Origin: Clostridium carboxidivorans P7
GTDB lineage: Bacteria > Bacillota > Clostridia > Clostridiales > Clostridiaceae
NCBI RefSeq assembly: GCF_001038625.1
Contig: NZ_CP011803.1
Span: 4,836,001-4,900,000 of the forward strand
Length of the DNA: 64,000 bases
Direction of reading: 5' to 3'
Part shown: positions 1-8,664 of the stretch, one piece after another
How positions within the stretch are numbered: the stretch's first letter is position 1
Layout: every line of letters starts with the position of its first letter
The notes under the pieces: generated by a model
Database searches by the model: none
What the model saw: the letters and a program-made list of their open reading frames with translations, nothing else
Told to the model about the DNA's origin: nothing
Position numbers and translations under genes: made by a program

Positions 1-2
1 AT

Positions 3-1373
3 GATTATGGAGATATGAAGATAAATGTAGATGAAGAAATAGAGAGTTTTGAAAATGATAATTGTATAAAGTTTGCGGATTCACAAAAAGAAGCTATAAG
101 AGGTGCCATAGAGAATGGAGTTGAAATAATAACTGGAGGACCAGGTACAGGAAAAACTACTATTATAAATTGTATAACAGAAATATTTGAAAAACTTAAG
201 CTTAGGGTCTTTATGGCAGCACCAACAGGCAGAGCTGCTAAAAGGATGACAGAAGCTACAGGACGTGAAGCTAAAACAATTCATAGACTTTTGGAAATGG
301 GAGTAGGTGATGAAGAAGAACCAGGTATGCTATTTTCTAAAGGTGAAAATTCTCCTTTAGAGTGTGATGTCATTATAATAGATGAAGCTTCCATGATAGA
401 TATTATGCTTATGAATAACCTTTTGAAGGCAGTTGACATAAGTACAAGAATTATAATTGTAGGAGATGTGGATCAGCTTCCCTCTGTAGGCCCTGGAAAT
501 GTATTGCGGGATTTAATTGAAAGCAGATGTATTAAGGTTGTTAGGCTGAAGGAAATTTTTAGACAATCAACAGAAAGCATGATAGTAGTTAATGCGCATA
601 AAATTAATAATGGGGAAATGCCTTTAATGAATCAAAAAAACAAGGACTTTTACTTTATAAAATGTGAAGATGTAAATAAAATAACAGATACATTGATATC
701 TCTTGTAGATAAAAGGCTGCCTAACTTTAATAAAAAATGGAATAAAATCAATGATATACAAATACTTTCACCTATGAGAAAAGGGATTTTGGGTGTTTCT
801 AACCTAAACAAAAAACTTCAGGATATTTTAAATCCTAAAGCCCAAAATAAAAAAGAAAAAGAATTTAGGGATATTGTATTTAGGGTCGGAGATAAAATAA
901 TGCAAACCAAAAACAATTATTCCTTGAAATGGACTAGGGTTTCAGGAGAAGGTGAATATGAAGGAGTAGGTATTTTTAATGGAGATGTTGGATTTATACA
1001 GGATATAGATGAAGATAAAGATACTGTAGCCGTAATATTTGATGATGAGAGAAAAGTTATATATGACAATATGTATTTGGACGAAATTGATTTAGCTTAT
1101 GCTGTAACTATCCATAAGAGTCAGGGAAGTGAATTTCCTGTAGTTATTATACCTATGTATATGGGCGCGCCATTATTAATGAATAGAAATTTATTGTATA
1201 CGGCTATTACTAGAGCCAAACAATTAGTTGTTTTAGTAGGAGAATTAAAAGCTATAAAATTTATGATAGATAATGATAGAAGTTTTGAAAGATATTCGTT
1301 ATTAAAACATAGAATAATGGATATAATGGAGAGTGAAGTAAATGTTGTTGTTTCAGAAGATGAGGTTGAATAA
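3..1373 (+). CDS. recD2: RecD2-type DNA helicase, C-terminal part (5' end outside window)
   Basis: ATP-dependent 5'-3' superfamily 1B DNA helicase of the RecD2/TraA type, acting in DNA repair and recombination. The reading frame stays open to the first bases of the window and the residues before the first ATG (position 15) fit the family, so this is the C-terminal ~450 residues of a protein usually near 740 aa. Counted from that ATG, I see Walker A GGPGTGKTT (about 41-49), Walker B IIIDEAS (about 120-126), VGDVDQLPSVGPGN, and late motifs TIHKSQGSEF and LLYTAITRAK of the second RecA fold. The N-terminal region is not in the window. Its end overlaps the next gene by about 32 bases, which suggests one operon with the comF-like genes. 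Confidence 0.93.
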   Translation, partial: DYGDMKINVDEEIESFENDNCIKFADSQKEAIRGAIENGVEIITGGPGTGKTTIINCITEIFEKLKLRVFMAAPTGRAAKRMTEATGREAKTIHRLLEMGVGDEEEPGMLFSKGENSPLECDVIIIDEASMIDIMLMNNLLKAVDISTRIIIVGDVDQLPSVGPGNVLRDLIESRCIKVVRLKEIFRQSTESMIVVNAHKINNGEMPLMNQKNKDFYFIKCEDVNKITDTLISLVDKRLPNFNKKWNKINDIQILSPMRKGILGVSNLNKKLQDILNPKAQNKKEKEFRDIVFRVGDKIMQTKNNYSLKWTRVSGEGEYEGVGIFNGDVGFIQDIDEDKDTVAVIFDDERKVIYDNMYLDEIDLAYAVTIHKSQGSEFPVVIIPMYMGAPLLMNRNLLYTAITRAKQLVVLVGELKAIKFMIDNDRSFERYSLLKHRIMDIMESEVNVVVSEDEVE

Positions 1374-2376
1374 TGAAAAAGAAAAGTTAAGTGAAGCTAT
1401 ATTAACTTGGAGCATGGGCAGAGATAAATTCCTAAATGTAAGATCATTACCTTATAATTCTTCAGAAATATTTATAAAAGTTATACTACATTATGTGTTT
1501 AATCATAAGAAAGTAATGTATATTACAAATGAAAGTTCAGAAAAAGTTGATATCATAGAAAAAATGAAGAAATATACAGGATTTAGAAGTTATGCCTATT
1601 TAAGAAACAATGAAGTAGAATCAAGTGCTCTACTCAAAATAAGTAATTTTTATAATGCATCTAAAATAGTGGAAAAATTTGATTTGATAATTTATGATGA
1701 TATAAATAGTTTTCCTATGCAGAATATTTATGAAATATTAGGTTTGATAACGAAAATTTCTAAAAGCAATACTAAGGTTTTAATGTATGCTGTAGAAAAT
1801 ATAATGAGAAATAAAAAAGAATTTTTACTTCCTGTAAGAGATAATAAAAGTCCTATAATAGAGCCAAGGACTATACTTACAAGAATAGATGTAAATAAGG
1901 ATATACCTTTTATGGTATATGACTATATAAAATGGTCTATAAGTTGTGGTAGAAAAGTTATTATATGTGTACCTAGTAAGGATAAAGTTCCCAAAGTACA
2001 TTTTTATATAAGAAATTATTGCTCAGGATTTACTAAAAGTATAATGGATTTATATAAAGAAGGTGACTCTAACGGTAATAAAAAGATAATCAATAATTTT
2101 GAAAAAGTCAAAAGATCCATATTGATTACAAATAATTTTTATGAAACTTTTTCAAATATAAAAAATATTGATATAATGGTCTATTTTGCAGATGATGCTG
2201 AATTTGATTATAAAAAGCTTATCTATTTTTGTGCTAGTGCAGGAAGGAGCGAAAGAGACTTAAAAGGAGAAGTTATATTTTTAGCTAATGAAGAAACGGA
2301 AGATATGGAAAAAGCAAAAAGTATAGCCAGAAGTTTCAACAAAGAAGCATGGGAAATGGGATTATTAAGAATTTGA
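1342..2376 (+). CDS. Degenerate ComFA-like helicase paralogue lacking Walker A
   Basis: A 344-aa protein directly upstream of comFC, where Firmicutes carry the DNA-uptake ATPase comFA. It follows the ComFA plan but has lost key residues. LIIYDDINSFP (about 115-125) lines up with the ComFA box DEVDAFP. GRKVIICVPS matches the strand that opens the second helicase domain. The stretch ending CASAGRS, then KGEVIFL, matches QIAGRVGRS followed by GEVIFF. At the expected Walker A place there is only LPYNSSEIF, with no GxGKT. I infer a nucleotide-binding-deficient ComFA descendant, perhaps structural; it could be an unrelated helicase-fold protein. The ATG is preceded by GGAG at 8 bases. It overlaps recD2 upstream and comFC downstream, so translation is probably coupled. 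Confidence 0.6.
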   Translation: MLLFQKMRLNNEKEKLSEAILTWSMGRDKFLNVRSLPYNSSEIFIKVILHYVFNHKKVMYITNESSEKVDIIEKMKKYTGFRSYAYLRNNEVESSALLKISNFYNASKIVEKFDLIIYDDINSFPMQNIYEILGLITKISKSNTKVLMYAVENIMRNKKEFLLPVRDNKSPIIEPRTILTRIDVNKDIPFMVYDYIKWSISCGRKVIICVPSKDKVPKVHFYIRNYCSGFTKSIMDLYKEGDSNGNKKIINNFEKVKRSILITNNFYETFSNIKNIDIMVYFADDAEFDYKKLIYFCASAGRSERDLKGEVIFLANEETEDMEKAKSIARSFNKEAWEMGLLRI

Positions 2377-3029
2377 TATTTTTAAAAGATTGTGTGCTAG
2401 AAACAATATATTCAAATGATGAGAAGTGTATATGCTGTGGAGAAGAAACTTATGATGGAAGATATATATGCAGTAAATGTGAAGCATTAATTAAATTTTG
2501 CAGCTATGGATTTGATATACAGAAAGAAGAAATTAATTTTAAGTGTTATAGTGTATCGTATTATTCAGGAGCTATAATGAATTTAATACTGCAATTAAAG
2601 TATAAAAGTAATTTCCAAGCTGGCCAAATATTATCACAATATATGGTAAGTCTTATAAAAAATAAAAAAATCAAATGTGATTATATAACTTATGTTCCTA
2701 TGACTAAAGAAAGACTAAAAAATAGAGGATATAATCAAGGTGCTTATTTGTCTAAAATGATATCTAAATCTTTAGATATTCCTGTTATTAATTGTCTAAG
2801 CAAAGTGAAAAATACTAAGGATCAAATTGGATTAGGCAAAGAGGAAAGATGGAGAAATATTGAAGGAAGTTTTCAATTTTTGAAAAAATATTGTATTGAA
2901 AGTAAAAATATATTAATAGTTGATGATGTTATAACTACTGGTGCAACTGCGATATCCTGTGCTTTAGAGTTAAAAAAACATGGAGCGGAAGAAATTACTG
3001 TATTGACTGCGGCGAAAAGTAGAGTATAA
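2349..3029 (+). CDS. comFC: ComFC family phosphoribosyltransferase-like protein
   Basis: A 226-aa ComF/GntX family protein, linked to natural DNA uptake in Gram-positive bacteria. An N-terminal zinc-ribbon-like CICC...CSKC (about residues 24-42) is followed by a type I phosphoribosyltransferase fold with ILQLKYKSNF, YVPMTKERLKNRGYNQ and the PRPP loop NILIVDDVITTGATA near the C-terminus. Length fits the family (about 220-240 aa). Its first codons lie inside the end of the degenerate comFA-like gene. The exact start is uncertain because the overlap region has only a weak AAAGAAG site. The gene ends just before a structured RNA. Confidence 0.88.
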   Translation: MGNGIIKNLIFLKDCVLETIYSNDEKCICCGEETYDGRYICSKCEALIKFCSYGFDIQKEEINFKCYSVSYYSGAIMNLILQLKYKSNFQAGQILSQYMVSLIKNKKIKCDYITYVPMTKERLKNRGYNQGAYLSKMISKSLDIPVINCLSKVKNTKDQIGLGKEERWRNIEGSFQFLKKYCIESKNILIVDDVITTGATAISCALELKKHGAEEITVLTAAKSRV

Positions 3030-3041
3030 TCTTATTATATG

Positions 3042-3250
3042 GAAGTCAGGTTTGTGGTTGAAAGTCGATGCCAGTCGCAGGCAAAGCGATCCACGTAAGT
3101 TAAATAAAATATTTAATGAGCATGGTGCGGTTTAGAAGTAAGTCCTGCCGTTATGTAAAATGGCGAGAGGATTAGTAGTGAGAGGTTAATTCCCGGTAGC
3201 GAGGATTCCAGCAGGCGAGTGTGGGGTCAAAGACCAGGTCAACTGACTTC
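3042..3250 (+). ncRNA. Candidate raiA-motif structured RNA
   Basis: A stretch of about 209 nt, clearly richer in G and C than the surrounding spacer, lies between comFC and hpf (raiA) and has no ORF. Its ends pair perfectly: GAAGTCAG (3042-3049) with CTGACTTC (3243-3250), closing the molecule. Several internal hairpins are plausible and a strong intrinsic terminator follows at once. Position directly upstream of the raiA/hpf gene in a Clostridium, size, and closing stem match the raiA motif RNA, reported as conserved in Firmicutes and Actinobacteria and linked to sporulation and aggregation in Clostridium. I cannot run a covariance model, so the assignment rests on context and this stem. The terminator implies an independent RNA, not a leader of hpf. 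Confidence 0.8.
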
Positions 3251-3254
3251 GTAT

Positions 3255-3298
3255 AAAAGTTCTTAATCATTTAGATTAAGAACTTTTAATTTTTTTTT
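3255..3298 (+). terminator. Terminator after the raiA RNA
   Basis: Perfect stem AAAAGTTCTTAATC / GATTAAGAACTTTT with a 5-base loop, followed by AA and a run of nine T. It ends the structured RNA before the hpf promoter region. Confidence 0.92.
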
Positions 3299-3515
3299 GA
3301 TTTTTGAATATACTATTAAGTGAACAAAGAAATCAAGAATAAAGAAAGGATTTTAAGCAATATTAACATAAGTTTGAATAATATTTCGTTAATTCCTTTT
3401 TATGGTCTTGTAATTTATTATAAACAGTATTAAAATAGAATTAACAAAAATCAAAACATTCTTAATATTGCAATACAATAAAATTTGCAATGTTAACAAG
3501 GAAGGGGCTGAAAGT

Positions 3516-4043
3516 ATGAGAATAACAGTAAGTGGAAAGAATATCGAGGTAACTAGTGCATTAAGAAATACAGTGGAGAGGAAGTTATCAAAACTTGAAA
3601 AGTATTTCAACCCTGATGTAGAAGTATATGCTACATTAAGTGTACAGAAGAACAGACAAATAGTTGAGGTCACTATACCTTTTAATGGTATTATATTAAG
3701 AGGTGAGGAAGAAAATGATGATATGTATGCATCTATTGATTTAGTTGTAGATAAATTAGAAGGACAGATAAGAAAACAAAAAACAAAACTTCAGAGAAGA
3801 ACTCATTCTGATTCGCTTAAATTTCAGTTTATACCTGACCTAGAACCAAAGGATAAAGAAGAATCTAAAATAGTTAAAACAAAAAGATTTGCAATAAAGC
3901 CAATGTCTTCTGAAGAAGCAGTTCTTCAAATGGAGCTTTTAGGACATAACTTCTTTGTATATAAAGATGCAGAAAATGGAGAAGTAAATGTAGTTTATAA
4001 GAGAAAAGATGGTAATTATGGTTTAATAGAACCTGAATTTTAA
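3516..4043 (+). CDS. hpf: Ribosome hibernation promoting factor, long form
   Basis: A 175-aa long-form HPF (also called RaiA or YvyD), which binds the 30S decoding region and drives 100S ribosome dimers in stationary phase. The N-terminal domain begins MRITVSGKNIEVTSALR and carries the basic helices (RKQKTKLQRR). A linker leads to the C-terminal dimerisation domain (KRFAIKPMSSEEAVLQMELL, then FFVYKDAENGEVNVVYKRKDGNYGLIEP). I chose the ATG at 3516 because AAGGAAGGGG lies 7-17 bases upstream; the frame extends 16 codons further but without a better site. It sits between the raiA RNA and secA, as in other clostridia. Confidence 0.95.
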   Translation: MRITVSGKNIEVTSALRNTVERKLSKLEKYFNPDVEVYATLSVQKNRQIVEVTIPFNGIILRGEEENDDMYASIDLVVDKLEGQIRKQKTKLQRRTHSDSLKFQFIPDLEPKDKEESKIVKTKRFAIKPMSSEEAVLQMELLGHNFFVYKDAENGEVNVVYKRKDGNYGLIEPEF

Positions 4044-4061
4044 ATTTAAATAAAAATGTGT

Positions 4062-4088
4062 GAGGAGGCTTAATAGCTTCCTCTTTTT
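4062..4088 (+). terminator. Terminator after hpf
   Basis: GAGGAGGCT / AGCTTCCTC stem (one G-U pair) with a TAAT loop and five T. Separates hpf from secA. Confidence 0.88.
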
Positions 4089-4251
4089 AATTAAAACTTA
4101 TGTTTTTTTATTAATATTAAATGTATATTAAATGTAACAAAATTTTAAACTATGATAAGTAAGTTGTATATAAAGTTGAATAGCTAAGAATTAGATGTTA
4201 TAATCTATAAGGTATAACTTTATAAAAATTTGATATGTGAGGATGAAAATA

Positions 4252-6762
4252 ATGAATATTTTTCAGAAGATGTTTGGTACATATAGTGACCGAGAAGTTA
4301 AAAGGATAATACCTATTGTTAATAAAATAGATGCTTTAGATTCTCAAATTCAAAAACTAACTGATGATGAATTGAAAGCTAAAACAGTTGAATTTAAAGA
4401 AAGAGTAGAAAAAGGAGAAAGCTTAGATGCTATATTACCAGAAGCTTTTGCTGTAGTTAGAGAAGCTGGATTTCGTACTATAGGGTTAAAGCATTTTAGA
4501 GAACAGCTTATAGGTGGAATAGTTCTTCATCAAGGAAGAATATCAGAAATGAAAACAGGTGAAGGTAAAACTTTAGTAGCCACTTTACCTGCATATTTGA
4601 ATGCACTTACTGGAAAAGGTGTTCACATAGTTACAGTAAATGATTATCTTGCCAAAAGAGATAGAGATACTATGGCGCCAGTATATGAGTTCTTAGGACT
4701 TACAGTAGGCGTAATTCTTCATGACTTAGATCAAAGTCAAAGACAAGAGGCTTATAATTGTGATATAACTTATGGTACTAACAGTGAATATGGTTTTGAC
4801 TATTTGAGAGATAACATGGTTATATATAAAGAAGAAAGAGTACAAAGAGGCTTAAATTATGCCATAGTAGATGAAGTTGACTCTATATTGATAGATGAAG
4901 CTAGAACGCCTCTTATAATTTCTGGTGAAGGTGAAAAATCTACTGATTTTTATAAGGTAGCAGATTATTTTGCTAAATCTTTGGATAAAGAAGCAGATGT
5001 TAATATTGATGAAAAAGCTAATGCAGTAATGCTTACAGATGAAGGTATTGCAAAAGCAGAAAATTTCTTTAAATTAGAAAACTTTGCAGATCCTGAACAT
5101 ATGGAAATACAGCACCATGTAGTTCAAGCTTTAAAAGCTAACTACATGATGAAAAGAGATAAAGACTACATGGTAAGAGACGGTGAAGTATTAATTGTAG
5201 ACGAATTTACAGGAAGAATGATGGAAGGTAGAAGATATAGTGATGGCCTTCATCAAGCTATAGAAGCAAAAGAGGGAGTTAAAGTAGAAAGAGAATCTAA
5301 AACTCTTGCAACTATAACATATCAGAACTATTTTAGAATGTTTAAAAAGCTTGCTGGTATGACAGGTACTGCTTTAACAGAAGAAAATGAATTTAGGGAA
5401 ATATATGGATTAGACGTAATAGTAGTGCCTACTCATAAGCCAATAGCTAGACAGGACTTACCTGATGTGGTTTATAAAACAGCTAAAGGAAAGTTTAAGG
5501 CAATAGTAGAGGACATAGTGGAAACTCATAAAAAAGGTCAGCCAGTACTTGTAGGTACAGTAAGCATAGAAAAATCAGAATTACTTTCTGATATGTTAAA
5601 GAAAAAGGGAGTACCTCATCAAGTACTTAATGCTAAATTTCATGAAAAAGAAGCAGATATAATATCTCATGCAGGAGAAACTGGAACAGTTACCATAGCT
5701 ACTAACATGGCAGGCCGTGGTACGGACATAAAGCTTGAAGAAGGAGTAGTAGAAGTTGGCGGCTTAAAGATCATAGGTACTGAAAGACATGAATCAAGAA
5801 GAATTGATAACCAGCTTAGAGGACGTTCTGGTCGTCAAGGTGACCCAGGAATGTCAAGATTCTATGTTTCGTTAGAAGATGATCTTATGAGAATATTTGG
5901 TTCTGATAAGCTTCAAGGATTAGTTGGAAAATTAGGACTTGGTGATGATGAAGCTATAGAAAGTAAAATGGTTTCAGGTGCTATAGAAAATGCGCAGAAG
6001 AAAGTTGAAGGAAATAACTTTGACATAAGAAAAACAGTAGTTCAATACGATGATGTTGTAAATAAACAAAGAGAAATCATATACAAACAAAGATCTGAAG
6101 TTCTTGAAGGAGAAGACTTAAAGGAACAAGTTCAAAATATGCTTAAAGATTTAGTTTCTACAGTAGTGGATTCTCATATGTCAGGTATAGATGAAGAATT
6201 TGAAAATGATTTAAAAAAGCTTATTCACTATATGGAAGAACTATATGTTACAAAGGGTTCTGTTAAATTAGAAGATTTAGAGAGACTGTCAAATGAGGAA
6301 ATTAAGGAAAAGTATATAGATATAGCACAAGATATATACTCACGTAAAGAAGAAGAATTTGGCGAAGAACAAATGAGGGAAATAGAAAGAGTTATTCTTC
6401 TAAGAGTAGTAGATACAAAATGGATGGATCATATAGATGATATGGAACATTTAAAGAGAGGAATAGGACTTAGAGCATACAGACAACAAGATCCAGCTCA
6501 AGCTTATCAGTTTGAGGGAAGTGAAATGTTTGAAGAAATGATATATAACATTAAGGTAGATACTATTAAGTATTTATTACATGTTGAAATACAAAAGGCT
6601 CCAGAAAGAGAGAGAGTAGTTAAAGAAATTCGTACAAATCAAGCAGAAGATGATTCAATAAAGAAGCAGCCGGTTAAAAAAGAAAAAACAGTTGGAAGAA
6701 ATGACCCATGTCCATGTGGTAGTGGTAAGAAATATAAAAACTGTTGTGGAAGATTTGAGTAG
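4252..6762 (+). CDS. secA: Preprotein translocase ATPase SecA
   Basis: Motor ATPase of the Sec pathway (836 aa), pushing unfolded preproteins through SecYEG at the membrane. Visible are Walker [12 protein letters not shown] (about residue 100-110), the [19 protein letters not shown] block, [12 protein letters not shown], and [10 protein letters not shown] in the second nucleotide-binding fold. The C-terminal zinc/SecB-binding tail is intact ([15 protein letters not shown]). The frame opens at a GTG at 4237, but GTGAGG there serves better as the Shine-Dalgarno site for ATG 4252 (9-base spacing; MNIFQKMFG is the usual family start). It is the single secA-like gene in the window and stands alone between two terminators. 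Confidence 0.97.
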   Translation: MNIFQKMFGTYSDREVKRIIPIVNKIDALDSQIQKLTDDELKAKTVEFKERVEKGESLDAILPEAFAVVREAGFRTIGLKHFREQLIGGIVLHQGRISEMKTGEGKTLVATLPAYLNALTGKGVHIVTVNDYLAKRDRDTMAPVYEFLGLTVGVILHDLDQSQRQEAYNCDITYGTNSEYGFDYLRDNMVIYKEERVQRGLNYAIVDEVDSILIDEARTPLIISGEGEKSTDFYKVADYFAKSLDKEADVNIDEKANAVMLTDEGIAKAENFFKLENFADPEHMEIQHHVVQALKANYMMKRDKDYMVRDGEVLIVDEFTGRMMEGRRYSDGLHQAIEAKEGVKVERESKTLATITYQNYFRMFKKLAGMTGTALTEENEFREIYGLDVIVVPTHKPIARQDLPDVVYKTAKGKFKAIVEDIVETHKKGQPVLVGTVSIEKSELLSDMLKKKGVPHQVLNAKFHEKEADIISHAGETGTVTIATNMAGRGTDIKLEEGVVEVGGLKIIGTERHESRRIDNQLRGRSGRQGDPGMSRFYVSLEDDLMRIFGSDKLQGLVGKLGLGDDEAIESKMVSGAIENAQKKVEGNNFDIRKTVVQYDDVVNKQREIIYKQRSEVLEGEDLKEQVQNMLKDLVSTVVDSHMSGIDEEFENDLKKLIHYMEELYVTKGSVKLEDLERLSNEEIKEKYIDIAQDIYSRKEEEFGEEQMREIERVILLRVVDTKWMDHIDDMEHLKRGIGLRAYRQQDPAQAYQFEGSEMFEEMIYNIKVDTIKYLLHVEIQKAPERERVVKEIRTNQAEDDSIKKQPVKKEKTVGRNDPCPCGSGKKYKNCCGRFE

Positions 6763-6777
6763 TGTAGATTGTATTCT

Positions 6778-6812
6778 AGAAAAACTTTTTGCAAACGCAA
6801 AAAGTTTTTCTT
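6778..6812 (+). terminator. Terminator after secA
   Basis: AGAAAAACTTTTTGC / GCAAAAAGTTTTTCT perfect stem around an AAAC loop. The A-rich and T-rich arms make it a possible terminator on both strands. Confidence 0.9.
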
Positions 6813-6840
6813 ATATTTATATAAAAGGAAGTGTGATTAA

Positions 6841-7945
6841 GTGGTAATTCAATTAGAAGAAGTATTAAGTTCTTTGAATAATTTAAATGAAATCATAAAA
6901 GAAATTAGGGATTCACTTTGACATAGAGAGCACTAAAAATAAAATAGAAGAATTACAAAGAAAAATGCAGGAACCTAACTTTTGGAATGATACAGATAAA
7001 GCACAAGAAATAACAAGTGAAGAAAGATTCCTTAAATCTAGATTAGATAAGTATAAAGAACTTGAAACTAAAATTCAGGATGCTGAATTTTTAACTAAGC
7101 TTGCAATAGAGGAAAATGACCTTTCTTCATCAAAGGATATAATAAGAGAAGTAGAAGAGATTGACAATGAAACAGAAAGATTTAGGATTGAAATATTACT
7201 TTCTGGAGAATATGATAAGAATAATGCTATAATGGATATTCATGTAGGTGTTGGAGGCACTGATGCTCAGGATTGGACAGAAATGCTTCTCAGAATGTAT
7301 ACAAGATGGGCAGAGAAGAAAGGGTTTAAAATAGAAACTGTAGATATTTTACCAGCAGAGGATGCAGGAATTAAAAGTGCCACTTTGAGAATAATTGGAG
7401 AATTTGCCTATGGATATTTAAAGGCAGAAAAGGGAATTCATAGATTGGTTAGAATATCACCTTTTAATGCTAATGGAAAAAGACAGACTTCATTTGCATC
7501 TATCGAAGTATTGCCAGAGTTAACTAATAATCAAGATATAGATATAAAGCCGGATGATATAAAAGTTGACACTTATAGGTCTAGTGGCGCAGGAGGACAA
7601 CATGTAAATAAGACAGAATCAGCCATTAGAATAACTCATATTCCTACAGGAATTGTAGTACAGTGCCAAAATCAAAGAAGTCAGCATCATAATAGAGAAG
7701 AAGCAATGAGAATGTTAAAAGCTAAGCTTGCAGAGCTTAAAGAAAGGGCTCATAAAGAAAAAATAGAAGATTTAACTGGAGAACTTAAAGACATGGGATG
7801 GGGAAGTCAAATAAGATCCTATGTATTCCAACCTTATACTATGGTAAAAGATCATAGAACATCTGTAGAATGCGGAAATATTAATGCAGTAATGGATGGA
7901 GATATAGATCAATTTATAAATGAATATTTAAAACAATATAATTAA
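6841..7945 (+). CDS. prfB: Peptide chain release factor 2, with programmed +1 frameshift
   Basis: RF2 recognises UGA and UAA and releases the finished peptide. Translation starts at GTG 6841 (AAGGAAG 9 bases upstream), runs 26 codons to CTT TGA C (6916-6922), and must shift +1 there to continue as Asp-Ile-Glu. An AGG codon (6907-6909) provides the internal Shine-Dalgarno-like stimulator at the usual place, giving a product of about 367 aa, the normal family length. The catalytic GGQ (SSGAGGQHVNKTES) and the stop-codon-reading SPF (VRISPFNANGKRQ) are present. Reading only the downstream frame would wrongly begin at Met 6965. Low RF2 favours the shift, so the gene regulates itself. Confidence 0.96.
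6907..6922 (+). promoter_or_regulatory. RF2 recoding site (AGG...CTT TGA C)
   Basis: AGGGATTCACTTTGAC: an in-frame UGA preceded by a slippery CTT and an AGGG stimulator, with the downstream frame resuming at GAC. This is the classic prfB autoregulatory frameshift; the stimulator is weaker than the common AGGGGG. Confidence 0.95.
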
Positions 7946-8086
7946 AGTGTTTGAACATCATAAGCATATTTATGATGTACTTATGACATGACTTATGAAA
8001 ACTCATAAACTTGTTTTATTTGCACATGCAAGAGAAACAAAGTTATGGGTTTTTATTATTTGATTTATTGGCTACGATTACATTGC

Positions 8087-8115
8087 TTGACAAATATAAA
8101 TGATTAACATATTAT
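8087..8115 (+). promoter_or_regulatory. Sigma-A type promoter of the marR-MFS operon
   Basis: TTGACA (8087-8092), a 17-base spacer, TATTAT (8110-8115). Directly downstream, between the -10 box and the ribosome binding site, TATAACAA occurs twice (8119-8126 and 8134-8141) 15 bases apart, a plausible operator for the MarR protein encoded next. Confidence 0.75.
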
Positions 8116-8171
8116 TAGTATAACAATTATTTTTATAACAAATATTAGCGTGCCATATAAAGGAGGAGAAA

Positions 8172-8633
8172 ATGATTACATCTCTAGATAAATCCATTGG
8201 AATGTCCATAAATTATGTCAATAAAAAAATACAAAGATATTTATCTATAAACCTTGAAAAATATGATATTACTACAGAACAATGGGCAGTATTATTAAAA
8301 TTAGTTGAGAAAGAAGGAATTAATCAGAAATTATTATCTAAGGAAGTAGAAAAAGATCAGGCAACATTAACAAGAATATTAGATATTTTAGAAAGAAAAA
8401 GTTTGATTATAAGAAAAAAGTCGCCTGAAGATAGAAGAGCTTTTTTAATTTACACTACTGATAAAGGTAAAGAAGTTAAGGAAGAAGTGTATCCTTTTAT
8501 TGAAAAATTATTTAAAAATATGATATGTGGTATTCCAAAAGATGAATTGGATCTGTTTGTAGGTGTTCTTAGTAAAATTAATGAAAATATGTGTACTGAG
8601 GAACAAAAAATAAAACAATGTAATAAAAAGTAA
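8172..8633 (+). CDS. MarR family transcriptional regulator
   Basis: A 153-aa winged-helix regulator of the MarR family, which bind DNA as dimers and release it on binding small phenolic or drug-like ligands. The winged helix is visible as EQWAVLLKLVEKEGINQKLL, then the recognition region DQATLTRILDILERKSLI and the wing RKKSPEDRRAFLIYTT. An AAAGGAGG site precedes the ATG. It is followed after about 30 bases by an MFS exporter and the two probably form one operon, the usual arrangement of a local repressor and its efflux target. The ligand cannot be told from sequence. Confidence 0.92.
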   Translation: MITSLDKSIGMSINYVNKKIQRYLSINLEKYDITTEQWAVLLKLVEKEGINQKLLSKEVEKDQATLTRILDILERKSLIIRKKSPEDRRAFLIYTTDKGKEVKEEVYPFIEKLFKNMICGIPKDELDLFVGVLSKINENMCTEEQKIKQCNKK

Positions 8634-8664
8634 TTGAAAAATATTTTAATAGGAGATCGATATA

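Noticed and set aside
3389-3673. 94-aa minus-strand frame opposite hpf
   Set aside because: It is the antisense shadow of hpf and its leader, with no ribosome binding site and low-complexity content.
4237-4251. GTG start of secA
   Set aside because: GTGAGG is the Shine-Dalgarno site for ATG 4252, and the extra residues are not typical of SecA.
6965-7945. Separate 326-aa release factor gene starting at ATG 6965
   Set aside because: The true gene starts at GTG 6841 and shifts frame at CTT TGA C; the upstream sequence supplies the normal RF2 N-terminus.
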